From Phycomyces nitens (lineage: Eukaryota; Mucoromycota; Mucoromycetes; Mucorales; Phycomycetaceae), in the NCBI GenBank assembly GCA_022702545.1, contig JAHRBC010000004.1, positions 1,302,001 to 1,366,000 on the forward strand: a stretch of DNA of 64,000 nt, written 5' to 3'. Shown here one piece after another: positions 1 through 13,959 of the stretch; the stretch's first letter is position 1, and each line of letters begins with the position of its first letter. The notes beneath the pieces are model-generated. The model did no database searches. It was not told the origin of the DNA and worked only from the letters and a program-made list of their open reading frames with translations. A program made the position numbers and the translations under genes.

Positions 1-1
1 C

Positions 2-517
2 CGTATTTCAAGTCGCTGCAAAAATCTTGAGCGTATAACAATGCATGCCACAAGTGTTGAATGCGGTCCATTTTTACCAAATGGGTCCGTGCTTCTCGAT
101 ATGTCAAATTCTCACTTGAATACCTTTGCAATTGGAGGTGGAAAGTTTTATGCTCCAATAAACGATTCCGGGCAGTCCATCAGGATTCACTTGATTGCAA
201 TTAGCCAAACAGACAAAAAGCACAAAAGACGAAAGATATGCAATGGACAGTCATCTACAGAGGTTTCCGAGGTAAAATGGTACCATTTTTCCAGGTTCTC
301 TTCAGTATGCAAAACCCAGTGCACCATATGGCAGTTGAACGAGAGCGAGGTTGAATATGCTGAGAATTATTTCAGATCCTTCAAAGGAGAACAGGAAAAA
401 TATGCTGAAGACATAAATAATCCAAGCACACTAGAGTATATGCGAAAAGAGGACTGGAAAGAGGATTTAGGTCGAGGATACCTTGATTTAAGAGTAGCAT
501 CGATACGCGTTTCATAA
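2..517 (+). CDS. Edge-truncated ORF, function unknown
   Basis: The reading frame is open from the left edge of the window to a TAA at 515-517, so the true start may lie outside; the first ATG is at 41. About 170 codons are visible. The product is hydrophilic, with a lysine/arginine patch (KKHKRRKIC) near the middle and an acidic, glutamate-rich C-terminal third. I see no signal peptide, membrane segment or recognised domain. The next 1.6 kb holds no gene but contains a Ulp1-protease-like scrap near 1016-1136. That leaves open that this is part of a decayed mobile element rather than a host gene. I could not assign it to a family. Confidence 0.35.
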   Translation, partial: RISSRCKNLERITMHATSVECGPFLPNGSVLLDMSNSHLNTFAIGGGKFYAPINDSGQSIRIHLIAISQTDKKHKRRKICNGQSSTEVSEVKWYHFSRFSSVCKTQCTIWQLNESEVEYAENYFRSFKGEQEKYAEDINNPSTLEYMRKEDWKEDLGRGYLDLRVASIRVS

Positions 518-1015
518 CTTGATTATTTAATATCTCCAAAAAACAAACAAACAAAGCAGTATAATTTACAGAGAACCAACAGACTTTGCTTTTTTTTTAT
601 TCAAAAAGACATGTATAATCACCATGATGTACATGGATATTTCAAGAGAATATGTGCACTAGAATATTTCTGTAGGTTATATATTCACCATCTATCATTA
701 GGCAGAAGCTGTTTTTCTTTTTTTGCAATGCCATTAATGGTACAAATGTAAAGTACAAGAGAAAATCATTCAAATACACGATTTATTCTAGATTTTGCAA
801 TACTTGATATTCAAGTTGCTGTAGGTCGATTCGAATACAAGTCTTTTTTATTATTATTATTATAAAATAAATAACTGGCTAGGAGAACCGCCAGGCAAGG
901 TATTCAAGTTATTCTTGATCTTATTCCCAGAATACAAAATGTAAATAATCATGCTGTTTGTATGCAACCCGAACATCTATCAATACAAAAAAGGCGTTTC
1001 AGGACAATTATTTTA

Positions 1016-1138
1016 GACTTTGCAGCTGCAGGCTCTTGGACTCAATAAGACCAATAGTTGAGCCTACTCAAGGTATAGATTGTGGTCCGTATGTCTTGGT
1101 CAACTGTCATTGCAAGATAGATAGCTTATAGGTGTTTG
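1016..1138 (+). pseudogene. Possible Ulp1/C48-type cysteine protease remnant
   Basis: One frame reads PTQGIDCGPYVLVN at about 1065-1106, followed by a stop near 1136. The GxDCGPYVL block resembles the catalytic-cysteine region of Ulp1/SENP (C48) proteases. Such domains are often carried by CACTA- and Mutator-type transposons as well as by host genes. No upstream His or Asp block could be joined to it, so this is at most a short fossil. The call rests on one motif. Confidence 0.25.
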
Positions 1139-2024
1139 ATATAATTTTAAGGAAAAATGACCAATGGGCCCATATTGGCAGCTGACTTTTCTTTTTGGAT
1201 TGTACGAATATGGTACAAATGGTTGCATTATTGTTTGCTACCTGGACTCACATGATTTGGAGACTCGAATATATTATATCCTTAAAAAAATATTTCTGTC
1301 TTACCATGTAAAAAATAAGCAAATCTTTGAAATTCTAGAAAACGGCAAGGATTGGTAGTAACAATCGTCCAGACATTGGCCCTAGATCACTATGGCTAAA
1401 CCATTTGATTTGGCATTCATTTCACTGTGAATATCTGATAAAGGACTCCAAAAGCACAAGAGATCTTGCTGATCGATTATCTTTGCACATGACTCTTAAT
1501 GAGTGTGGGGTTGGCAATTATTTATTTTATTTTATTTATTTATTTGGGTCAGAATGAGCTTGGTATTTTCCGGGTTATAGGATATTGTATGAGCTTAATT
1601 GATAATACAAGTCAAAATGGCACATTAATGTTGTAATTGATCGTAATTGAATAGAAAATAGCGATACATGTGGATTTACAAGAATAATCCTCATCTGAAT
1701 TTCCAGGGAACTCTTTTGGTATTGGGGTGTTTCTTGTTCTCTTCTTTTGAGTACGACCGTTGAGGTACCACAACCTTTTTCTGTAAGACGTGGGCGAAAA
1801 GAAAGATCTGCCATGGCCATTTATGTGATCATCGATCTCAGGTCCGGGAAGTGTAATGGCATATTATCAATAGGTCCAAAAGACAATGTTAAAAGCACAC
1901 CAATAAAACCTGAAAATCATCAGGCCAGAATATAGGGGACCAAGTTTTACCGTTCTGACATTTAAGAATTCCATAGGAACCTGCCAGTAGTTAAAGGTAT
2001 GATATATATCTTTTTAAGATTTGG

Positions 2025-2047
2025 CCAATAGGATCCAGTCAGCCAAT
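2025..2047 (+). promoter_or_regulatory. Paired CCAAT boxes upstream of the sulfhydrylase gene
   Basis: Two CCAAT pentamers, at 2025-2029 and 2043-2047, sit 18 bp apart and 140-160 bp upstream of the start codon at 2187. CCAAT boxes bind the HAP/NF-Y complex in fungi. The spacing and position suit a promoter, but the assignment is inferred from position only. Confidence 0.35.
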
Positions 2048-2174
2048 GAGCGAAAGAAAAGGGTCAATAGCGCCATCTTCATCTCTATGAAAACCATGAA
2101 CAGATCATCAAAAGTCCGCCAAGCAACAGCAATAAAACCGCATTTTGCTAGCTAGCCCTTCTTCCCCAAACTAA

Positions 2175-3833
<1,659 letters not shown>

Positions 3834-5625
3834 ATCTCTATATATTGTAATATTTCTTCTTATTTTATCTACCCCACCTCTACTCTTTAAAGGAGCAACA
3901 TATTGCCTACTGTAATAATAAACACGAAAAATCGCCAGTCGATTTTTGTCACAATGTAAAATCTCTCAAAGATGTTTGATCGATCCATCAATGGGGGGCC
4001 TTGTTGAGGGCTCTAATGACATCCAAGATATCAAAGAGTTTTCTTGATTTAGGCTATTACGAGTGAATATTTGGGCATAGAGGAGATGCTTTGTAATTTT
4101 TATTACAAAGCCTATTGACCTATACTCAATATAATCATCCCACTAACTTGAAGTGTAACATGTATCAATTTTAAGCTTTTGATTCAACTTGGATATTTTG
4201 AATATCATTCTGGTCGGCACAGGCTGCAAAATAAAAGTGTTCAAATATCAGAAAAAGAAAATTACGTCAAAAACCCCATAGTTTTGATAAAGCCCTTTTG
4301 ATATTCTTTAAAGATAGTTATGGAAAATGGGCATAAAGCTTACTCGGAAATTCCATTTTTTTTTCATGATTGCATAGTTGTTTTTGACAGGGGGTATTTA
4401 AAGTCAACAGCCATCAAGGGTTACAAGGCCTTTATGCTTTTATTATCTATCTGATAAAGATGGACACTAATTATTGCTTTTTATCCCGCTCATGAGGCTG
4501 AATAAAAGCTGTTTCTTGATCGTCACCAACTATAAACTTGAGTTTACAAGACATTACAAAACTAACCTATGTTTATATGAAATAAAACTATGGTAGAGTG
4601 AATAATACATTGATAATTCTATAATTTAATGGTGAGACGATTTTAATATGAAATTCTGTCTACAGAATATGCTTCCAATAGATCAATAGTTTAAATAAAT
4701 ATATATATACATACAATAATAATCTACCTTGTGCACAGAATATAGTGTAGAAAAGAAACATTCTTTCAATTGATAAAGTCTTTTTAGTATGGCCAAACAC
4801 AACCAATGGAGCAAATGCCTAGAATCTGATTTTGGCCAAGGCCGATCAATGTTTAGGTAACTTTCAAACTATATCAATAGCCACTCTCTGCAAATTGACA
4901 TTACAGAGTAGAAAGAGAAAGATACCCTTGGTATGATTAGCGATAAGGATTTAATAGATATCAAATGTTGTACGACAGAGTATTATTATTTCACTAGATC
5001 TCTGAAATACACATAGTTGTATAGAAATCAACATGATTGTCAATAAATATACCAGGCTCAATTCAATACTAGTCTGTACGAATGTTGTGCTGTTTATTGC
5101 AAAGAATGGGCGTTTGGGTCGAGAAAATCGCAGCTATTATCATTATTATCATTATTATTGTTATAGTCTGCCTTGGGTTCAGACTTTTAGGTAAGAATGG
5201 ATACCAGTGTCTAAAACAAGGCAAGTATAGTGCAAGATCACTCATCATCAGTCTCAGCTAACCAGCCATAAGATCCGGAATCAACCAGAAACCCAGCGTG
5301 AGAGAAAAAATATGGTGAATACAATAAACAATATTTCAGCCAATCAAAATTGATATTTATGGATAATTAAATTCTATTCGACTTTTAGTCCACAATATAT
5401 TTTATTCTGATTGGTTGAAATATTACTTATTGGCTTTACTGTGTGTTGGGGTGCCCTTGATGGATCTATCAACCATAAAGATATACTTGTTGTTTTTTTT
5501 CCTTTGGTACAGAAAAATTCCGGGATTGTCAAGAAGCTATTGATAACATATATACATGCATTAGAAATGTTGTAGAGTAGTATTATGAGAACTAAAGGAG
5601 TACAAATTACAAATCAAATATCAAT
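3834..5625. other. Long intergenic region with an inverted-repeat element
   Basis: No coding region could be supported. The sequence is AT-rich, with an ATT-type microsatellite at about 5138-5165 and a short inverted-repeat element at 5322-5432 (listed separately). The rest appears unstructured. Confidence 0.55.
5322..5432. repeat. Short element with about 29-bp terminal inverted repeats
   Basis: The segment 5322-5350 and the reverse complement of 5404-5432 match at 25 of 29 positions. Both arms contain a CCAAT core preceded by AATATTTCA. The total length of 111 bp with an AT-rich loop fits a small MITE-like element or a large hairpin. No target-site duplication was recognised with confidence. 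Confidence 0.5.
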
Positions 5626-5793
5626 ATGGCGAGCCAATTATCGAAAACATCCCTTTCCAAGACCCTCTTTGATCTCACACAGTCTTGCTTTAAAGTAGCG
5701 CTCACATCTTATCTGAACATTTTCATGTGAGTCGTATCTCTTCTTCTATACGCGCTTTACATTGCTTTTATCGTAAGAATATCAAACAAAAAT

Positions 5794-6920
5794 ATGGGCA
5801 GACTTGAAGGAAAGAACGTTCTCATGTAAGTTGTGTTTGCGGCGAATACTTGTTTATTCGACAAGACTACTTACATGCCAAAGTACTGGTGCCTCTGCCG
5901 GAATCGGTGAAGCATGTGCACGCGAATTCGCAAAGGAGGGCTCAAACCTGGTAGGTCTGCCTTTAAGAAACGAACAATCAGTTTTGCTCATTTATCATCA
6001 ACCATTAGATCCTTGCCGCCAGACGTCTCAACAAACTTGATGAGCTCAAGGCTGACATTCTCAAGCAGCATCCCAACATCACCATTCACACAGTCGCTCT
6101 CGACGTGAGCAACAAGGAAAATATTGACAAGGTTGTGCCTGGTTTATTGGAAAAGGTTAAGCATGTTGACGTTCTTGTGAACAATGCTGGCTTGGTTATT
6201 GGCTTGGACCCTTTGTTGGATACAAGCGCAGATGCCATCGATGCCATGTTCAACACCAATGTCAAGGGTCTTGTCTTCTTGACCCAGGCTGTCCTTCCTG
6301 GTATGCTTGCTAGAAAGACTGGCCACATTATCAATCTTGGATCCGTAGCAGGTAAAACAATTACTAGGATGCTTGGATATATTGAAAGCATATCTCACAT
6401 GTAATATTCATAGGAAAACAGAGCTATGGCGGTGGAAGTATCTACTGTGGTAAGAATAAGCAGCCAAACAAAGTGTGGAATGGTTGCTTACAATTATGAT
6501 GAAATAACACTAGCTACAAAGCATGCTGTTGATGCTATTACCAGAGCACTTTCTATTGAGTTGGTCGATACACCTCTCAGAGTTAGTCAGATCTGCCCTG
6601 GTATGGTCAAGACCGAGTTCTCTACTATCCGTTTCCGCGGCGATCAAGAGAAGGCCGATAATGTATACAAGGGCATCCAGCCTCTTGTTGGACAGGATAT
6701 TGGTATGAGATACTCAAGTCTAATTGAACCAACCAATCTAACATTATATGATCCTTAGCCGAGCTGATTGTATTCACTGCTTCCCGCCCTCCCCATGTCA
6801 ACATTAGTGATATGCTTGGTAATGTCAATAGAAACCGATAGCCATCTCACTTACTAACCATTACATACAGTCTTCCCTACTGCCCAAGCTGACTCCAAGA
6901 CTGTCAGTCGCTCTACATAA
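5794..6920 (+). CDS. Short-chain dehydrogenase/reductase (NADP-dependent, YMR226C/YdfG-like)
   Basis: A classical SDR oxidoreductase. Removing six introns (5826-5883, 5951-6008, 6352-6413, 6450-6513, 6703-6758, 6819-6870) gives 258 aa. The Rossmann motif TGASAGIG spans intron 1. NNAG follows in the middle, and the catalytic YCATK is rebuilt across intron 4, preceded by the GSVAG serine. The C-terminal block RPPHVNISDML is typical of the YMR226C-type NADP-dependent 3-hydroxy acid/L-allo-threonine dehydrogenase group, so broad reduction or oxidation of small hydroxy acids is likely, though the substrate cannot be fixed from sequence. An upstream ATG at 5626 can be spliced in frame to this start (see Part 2) and would add a 39-residue basic N-terminus. 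I use the ATG at 5794, whose product MGRLEGKNVLI is the standard SDR beginning. Confidence 0.92.
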
Positions 6921-7214
6921 ACCAAGTTTACAATCAATTCAAATTGAACTCTTGGGTATATAATCTTAAAATAAATTAATAAAATGACATAATTTAAATA
7001 TCAAAGTATTCAAACAATAGAATCATTATTATATAAAAAAAAGCGTTTATCACGTAGAGATTGTTTAACATTGTTTTTATTCTATACTTTTACAAACCAC
7101 TAAAATGTTATTTTAAATGGTTTCATAAATGAAAATGCTGATTATTACATACAATAATGTATGCTCTGATTAATGGCTCGTAATAATATATGATGCTCAA
7201 GAGAAAGTAGGTTA

Positions 7215-8676
7215 TTAGGAAAACATAGACGCATCTTCAAACAAGACTCGGGGGCGTAATGGCCACTGATCAAACTTGACAGCTACTTGATCAATCTGCT
7301 CTATAGTCATCTGTCCAACAAGTATTGAAGGATCGAATGAAAGACGTTTAAGGATGATGTCAGCACCTGGTCCAAGGGTCCTATAAATGTCAAAAGATAA
7401 GCAAGTGTATTGGAATACTTATAGATACTCACTTGACCATCTTTTTTAAAGGCTGGCGCTGCATAACAAACAAGTGTTTCAAGACATACTCAAACACATC
7501 CCAATTGGCTATATGTATATTGACAGGGTTAGCGACTAGTTGGTTTAAGGGTCATTATACTTGCCATTGATCTTTGAATTCTCAAAGGGCACAAGGTGGA
7601 CAAGGTGGTATTTTGTCTAATAAAAAAAGGGTTAGCAAACATAGGAGTACCATCATTGGGTTCATTTACGTTTGGGTACACGGCTGTTTCTGGGATAGAG
7701 TAAACAGTCTTGATATCTGCACATGCTTCGATAACAACGCTCATTTTGCAGCGTGTTGAAGATCCTGGAGGTGAAATGAGTTTCTAAGGCACAGATTAAA
7801 ATATAGGTGACATTTAACAAACATGTTTGTATGCTTACAGTGTAAAGGATATCAGGCATCCACATGGCCATCTCTATGCGTCCCATTGTGTACAAGGCCA
7901 TTTTGTTATTAATACAACTAGCAAGCTGTGCCATCAATTGTTCTCCTCTGGAAGTCATTGGAAGTGTTCCGGTAAAAAAGATATTTGGGTTGACTAGATT
8001 GGCTTATTAGCACAGACTATTCATATCATTATACTCGTCTTTTCTTACTTTTAGACCAGTCTGGGGTCTCAATTCCACCAAGATACTGAGGTTCCTTTAG
8101 TTTACTGTATACTTCCCATTCATAGCCATCAAGTTTCATTGGAATAATTGAATCTTCGCTTTTGGATCCAAGTTCCTTTTTTTAAAATAGTAAATTAGGT
8201 TGGTATAAATTGAGCTTAGAGTATCCTAATTATTCCATATCTATTTACCTCTAGATGCTTAAAGTAAGGTGCATATGGTTCGAGACAATATACTCGCTTG
8301 AATCCATTGTTGACAAGAGCATTTGACCAGACACCGAGACCTTTGTGAGTTGATGTTAAGAACAATAGGTTACATATATATATATCAAGGTTTTTACCTG
8401 GATAGATCTCTACCGCAACCTTCTTCTCGAGGTTTTTCAAGTTTAAAGACTGTAATCCCTTTTCTATTGGATATTATATATTACGATAGTATAAAGGTTA
8501 ATACCGGGGATACCTTGCAATAATATAGTTGTATAAAAGAGACTTTGGGCTGTACCTGCAAAGGAGTAATCCGATAAAGTGTGCCGAATGATCTTTCCAT
8601 TATTTTTCGGTTTAAAATCCCTTGCCCATGCTTTGAGATCAGGAATCTTGGAGATAATATTTCTACGGGCTAGCAT
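7215..8676 (-). CDS. Mitochondrial transcription factor B / rRNA adenine dimethylase-like (Mtf1 family)
   Basis: The protein belongs to the KsgA/Dim1 methyltransferase fold, in the mitochondrial TFB/Mtf1 branch. Members either dimethylate the small-subunit rRNA or serve as the initiation factor for mitochondrial RNA polymerase. The ATG at 8676-8674 opens MLARRNIISKIPDLKAW. The SAM-binding motif I (VAVEIYPGLGVWSNAL) is joined across an intron, followed by KRVYCLEP. A central block reading MAQLASCINNKMALYTMGR and MAMWMPD closely parallels the corresponding part of yeast Mtf1. The C-terminus ends FEDASMFS. At least six short introns interrupt the gene. The family is clear; whether it acts in transcription, methylation or both is not decidable here. 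Confidence 0.85.
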
Positions 8677-9407
8677 TGTAATGTCCACACCTCTTAATGT
8701 CAAAATGGAATAATCCCCCTTTTTTTTAATTCAGCTAAAGAATAGGGTAGCTAAGCCACTCTACCATGGGTATGTCTAATTCATGCAACAATCGAAATAA
8801 TTGAAACAATTGAAACAATTTATATATCCAAATGGTCCGCTGACAGCGGGGTAGCAGTAAATCGATGGATAAAACAGTCACAACATTAAGCATAACTTGG
8901 GATTTTGGTTGACCAACTTGTTTCTGTTAAGCATCCCCTTTCTACATCATTAGACTCACTTTATATTTGAGCTGTCTTGTTCCTCATTTGGCTATATGCT
9001 TTATTAGATGAATAAAGTACCTCTTGGATTTTACAAACGAAATCAAATATATCAAACTTGGCAGCTAATATAATAACAACGATCATAGGGGACACGAATC
9101 CAGTTTGATAAGGAGACAAGGGGTCGCAGGCCAGACAAAACCCAAGTAGTCGCACTCAAGCTTTTCTGCCAGAACAGTGAAAATATTTTGTATAACATCC
9201 TGTACTTTACATGTGTCCCCTAAGATTAGCCTTTTATTCTATAACAACAGTAATCGGATCAAAGGTTTTGAAAAACTAAAATGTTACAAAATATACAACT
9301 AAATATATTCAAAAACGAAATGCCCCATTCTTGCTTAATAGATAGATTATTGTCAATAAATTCTTGTTTTATTGCATTATACAATATAATTAAAGTTTTT
9401 CTAAGAG
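8677..9407. other. Intergenic region containing a MITE-like repeat
   Basis: No gene is visible between the divergently placed 5' end of the Mtf1-like gene and the 3' end of SPF1. It holds the MITE-like repeat at 9087-9222 and a short run of AATTG-type repeats around 8796-8820. Confidence 0.5.
9087..9222. mobile_element. MITE-like repeat, copy 1
   Basis: A segment of about 136 bp bounded by inverted AGGGGACAC / GTGTCCCCT ends. Its interior is strongly similar to the reverse complement of 15189-15335, so this is a second, oppositely oriented copy of the same element. It encodes no protein. The ends are Tc1/mariner-like in size, and a non-autonomous derivative is the simplest reading. Confidence 0.7.
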
Positions 9408-12400
9408 TTATACTTTATTTTCCTTTCTGCCCCTTGTGGCAATTGGCTTTGCGCGGTTGTCAGCAAAGAAGTGCTTGGTGACAATTTCGATCAAGTACGA
9501 AAGACCGAAATCAAGAAGCATGCAAATGGTCAACTTGTCACGGAACTACAAGGCATATATATATATATAGATTAGTATTATATTTTGAGTTTTTGCTTCA
9601 ATTGCTACTTACAGCAGTGGGGAACTTGACCAATTTGAGTTGTTCGTTGACTTCAGGGAAGAATTCGGTGGCTCCGGCAAGGGCAATGCCACCTACAGAA
9701 AGGAGACCATAGTAAAGGGTCTTGTTGTCTTGAATACGTTCACGGAAAGGATGTCCCTATAGAACCAGATTAGTTTCTATTTTGCATTGATATATTTATA
9801 AAAAAAGTGTAGTTTACCTGGTAGTTGATAGCAAATGTCGAGACTTGCATTGAAAGCTGGATGAGGTAGACACCACTGTTAAGCAGACTGGGCTCAAATT
9901 CACCTTCAAGATCAACTTCCTTTGGTCTGATGATAGTATTAATAAGTTGTCCTTTCCTTCTTCTATCAATATAGTTAATAGACTTACGGTTCATAGGTCT
10001 TTGCGAGTGCATTGATGTAGACCAAGGCTGCGATATGGACCGCAAATTGACAGAGAACGGACAAGATAATATATGGGTTAAAGATATTGGGCTGTGGACG
10101 CTCCTTGGAGAGCTTGTTAAGAGGCTAGATGATTTTACGAGTTAAAAAATGGTTGGTTTCTGAAGTATATTATTCAAGCCTACCTTTCCACGGGAGATAC
10201 ACAAGAAACACACGGCCATCAGCATACCAGAGATGGTAACCTGGAGATCACCAAATTTAATACCGTCAAGGTACAATACAGACAAACTGTATGCAGAAAT
10301 AAGACAGTTCAATGCCAAGATTTTGTACATTTGAATAGTGGCAACAAGAGTACAACGACCCTGACGAATAATGTTATTGACTAAAGAGTTGCATGGGTTA
10401 GTTATATTCTAAAGCACCAAGGAGTATACTTACTAGCCATAACATTGCGAAGCTTTGAAGTAAAAGGTGCGGCAACAGAAGCATCACCAAACTTGATGCT
10501 TGGTGGCTCTCCCATATCCATATCTTCCATCAACTTATTGGTCATACCCTCAAGCTACAGAGTCCAAAAAGTTAGATACCCAGGTTATTATGATACAATA
10601 CAATTGTGTGTGTGTATTACCTTTTGCTTTTGTTCCAATTGGCGTCTTTGAGCAGGTGTCATGTTCTCAGTAGCAACCTGCGATCTTGGTGCATCTGGGT
10701 AGAAATGAGCAATTGCAGGGGGTGGCGGTGGTGGAGGAGCATTAAAGCGAGCAGAGAGTTTCTTCTGCTGTTCATACATATTCTTCATTCTCTCAATACG
10801 CTGACGTTCGGCAATCTTCTTTAAATCTTCAGGAGTACCATCCAATAAAGCAACACCAATATGAGCCTGCTTCAAAGCACCAACATCGTTGGTACCATCA
10901 CCAGCCATCAAGGTTGTGTATCCAAGGTCCTTCAATCCAGTCAAGAGGTATTCCTTTATCATAAAAATATCAATATCCGTTCTATTTTGGCTGTCATTCT
11001 TAATTCTTACCTTTTGAGAAGGAGACACACGAGCGTATACCCATGTATGCTCCAAAAGCAACTTCATATTGGGCTTATCCATAAAGAGGTTCATTGCAGC
11101 TCCAGTTAAGCAAACGTCATACTCATCAAGCAACTTTTGGTCCAATGGTGCGTCAGCATCAATTTCCAGCTTGAAAGAATCATCAATAGAGTGGAAAGTA
11201 ACCATGTTGTTTTCCTTGGTCTTTTCATCCTTTTCTACGATCAAGACTTCTCGCTCGACAATGCCAACCTGACGGGCTACGGCACAGGCAGTCAATGGGT
11301 TATCACCTGTGATCATAATACAGCGATGAGATGATTCATTCAACTCCTGGAGAGCCTCAATTGCATCATCCTTGAGAGGGCAGGTAAAGACAATAAAACC
11401 AGCAAAACAAAGATCACTTTCGACAGATTCACGAGTAAGATCCTTGATCTACAAGGCATTAGATCGTGGCACTAGATTCAATAACTTTTTTTTCGTTGGC
11501 TTACCTTGTCAGCAGTGATATTTTCATCCATAAACTTGTATCCAAGAGCAAGAACACGGCTACCCTTGCGAGTAAAATGACGATAGGTATCTTCGTAATC
11601 CTTGGGGGCATCCTTGTACATTTCTTTGAGAGTCTCGGGAGCACCCTTGACGGCAACAAATGTCTTTGGGGAAGAGAATTTAGGGTGGATCAAAGTAGAT
11701 ACTGAGGATTGGCGTTTGAGAGCAGACGAGAATTGGAAACGACGACGGATCTGAATGCGTTCGCGGCTATCTGATCTGACTTCCTTGGGAGTCAATACAT
11801 CGTGCTTGCCAAGGTGCCAGTCAACAGACTTTACGGTTTCCTTTTCCATCGGGTCACCAACAACACCATCCTCAAGTAAAACAAGAGCATGAGCAGAAGC
11901 CATGGTCCATTTGGTAGTGTCGGGTACAGACACACCATCAGACAGCTCAGTATGAGATTTGTTGGGGCTGCAGGATATTGTATTGTAAGTATGTGTATAG
12001 GTATGCGCTATTGACTTACCTTGCATAAGAAACACCCTCGAGGACAAGGTCTTCACCAGTCAAGGTACCAGTCTTATCGAAGCAGCACACGTCAACTCTT
12101 CCGGCAAAAGGAATACGGAAAGGTTCGGTACAGAAGATGGCTAGTTGCATATAAACACACAAATCGAATAAGACACTTTGTTTCCTACTCTTTTCAATAA
12201 CTAACCAAACTTGGACAAAGCAACCAGACTGCTGTTGACAGCCAAGCTAAGTTCCATGGGAAGCTCAGGAGGAACAACAGATGTGATGATGAGAATACAA
12301 TCCAGGAGCAGCTTTGACTTCTTTCTGTTGTTCTCAACACCCTTTGTCCAGACATATCCAGATGCAGCAATGGCAAAAATAAGCAAAAAGAGAATGAAGA

Positions 12401-13959
12401 GAAGAGCTTCAAAATTGTTGGCAGATACACGTTCGGTAGAGAAGATCATAGTGCGGACAAGATCACCCTGAGAAGTACCAAAACCGGTACGGGCAACAAT
12501 ACACAAACAACCATTATCGGGAGCAGAGTTCTCGGGAGCAGTTACTTGAAGGACTTTGGTGCCTCCATAAAGAACATGGAGCTTGTCAAGGTCCTTTAGG
12601 TCAAACTCATCATTGGGATCTCTCAAAGCAACAGATTCCTATATTTTTGGTACCTAGTTGTCAACAAAACATCCATACCACCGACAGTTTGACTGGTTTA
12701 CCTTGAGGAGAGGGGTGGATTCTCCAGAAAGCATAGCTTCGTTAACAATGCATGAACCATCAGCAATAACCAAATCGCAAGGGACACCCTGATCATCCTT
12801 TGTTCGCACTATACGACATATGAGTATAACCAATCTAATAGTAACCAAATGCTCTCTTTACCGATAGATACAAGATCTCCAGGAAGTAAATCATCACTCT
12901 GAATCTGAATCCACTTCTTTTCACGCTTTACATACACAGGGAATGGCTTCTGGTTCATTCCACGGAACTCGCCAATGGTCTTGATGCGCTGGAACACAAC
13001 TGTGCACTCAAACACGACCAACATAAACAGTGTGAAAAGCGAATAGTACCAGTACTCATCCAAGCACCAAAGACCAACACAAAAGATTTGGAATACAAAG
13101 AATGGTGCCACGGCGTGCTCCTTAAAGAGTTCAGAGAAAGTTGGCATGGGGATTTCGAACCTAGAGAGAGGGTAACCTTATTAGTAATCTCTTGTAAGGA
13201 CATGAAAAATGGCGTAACAAACATACTTGTTGAGACCATAGGTGTCTGTGGCCTGAACAATGGCTTTCTCAGTATCAAGACCCTTGAGGTTCTGATAGGT
13301 TGCAATATTGGGATGAAGATCCGATAGATAAACAAGTTCTTTAAAGGTCTTCTTGTCCTGATCCCAGATAAATTTCTTTTGCTGGAATTGGAAAGAAATC
13401 TCGCCCTCGCCCAAGGAATTGGGCTGTTTAAAATACAATCCAAGGAGAACTCTAGTTTAATGAACTGTTTAGATTGTTTGATTTGATCCACAAACCTTGC
13501 CGTGGTGAAGTTCACATAGGGTACCGATTCCTTGGTACCGGAAAGGAACAAGCTTGATTATGGTTGCCTTGTTGATATCGTTTTCCTAGCATATACAGTA
13601 ATTGAGTTGATGATCCTTCAAAAGATGATGACGAGACTACCTTGACGCATGTAAAGAGAGCTTTGATGGAAACACTCCATTGGCAAACCAGGAATGTCAA
13701 GGCATGGAGAGTGATGATACTTCCAAGGATGACAAAAGTCCATTCCTCGGAGACAATGTAGACATCGTATTTGAAATAGTAAACATAAATAAAGACAGGA
13801 TAGAGCATGCTAGCAAAAGGCCAGACATATAAATGCCATCGCCTTGGAAGCGGGACATGTAGAGATGCCGACTCAATCGCTTTGGATTGAACAAGAGTTT
13901 GCGGCCTAGATATCAATCGTCAGTCAGCGTTCCAGTGGAATCCTACGATTGCCTTACAT
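9408..13959 (-). CDS. SPF1: P5A-type ATPase, ER transmembrane-helix dislocase (Spf1/ATP13A1)
   Basis: A large multi-exon P-type ATPase of the P5A class, an ER enzyme that removes mis-targeted tail-anchored or signal-anchored helices. Landmarks in order are an N-terminal hydrophobic pair ([20 protein letters not shown]), the P5A signature [13 protein letters not shown] in the M4 region, the phosphorylation motif [10 protein letters not shown] at about 12065-12090, a nucleotide-domain CAVARQVGI block, and the hinge [17 protein letters not shown] at about 10860-10910. A proline-rich stretch (APPPPPPPA) lies after the hinge. The C-terminus ends in basic residues (RGRKENKV) at 9408. The start codon appears split by a 52-nt intron (13906-13957): AT lies in exon 1 and G begins exon 2, giving [11 protein letters not shown]. 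There is no other ATG before the conserved N-terminal block. Family assignment is secure; exact internal exon borders are approximate. Confidence 0.93.

Noticed and set aside
10588..11343. A 251-codon minus-strand ORF as a stand-alone gene
   Set aside because: It is an exon run of the P5A ATPase; the hinge motif [10 protein letters not shown] and flanking exons belong to the same protein.
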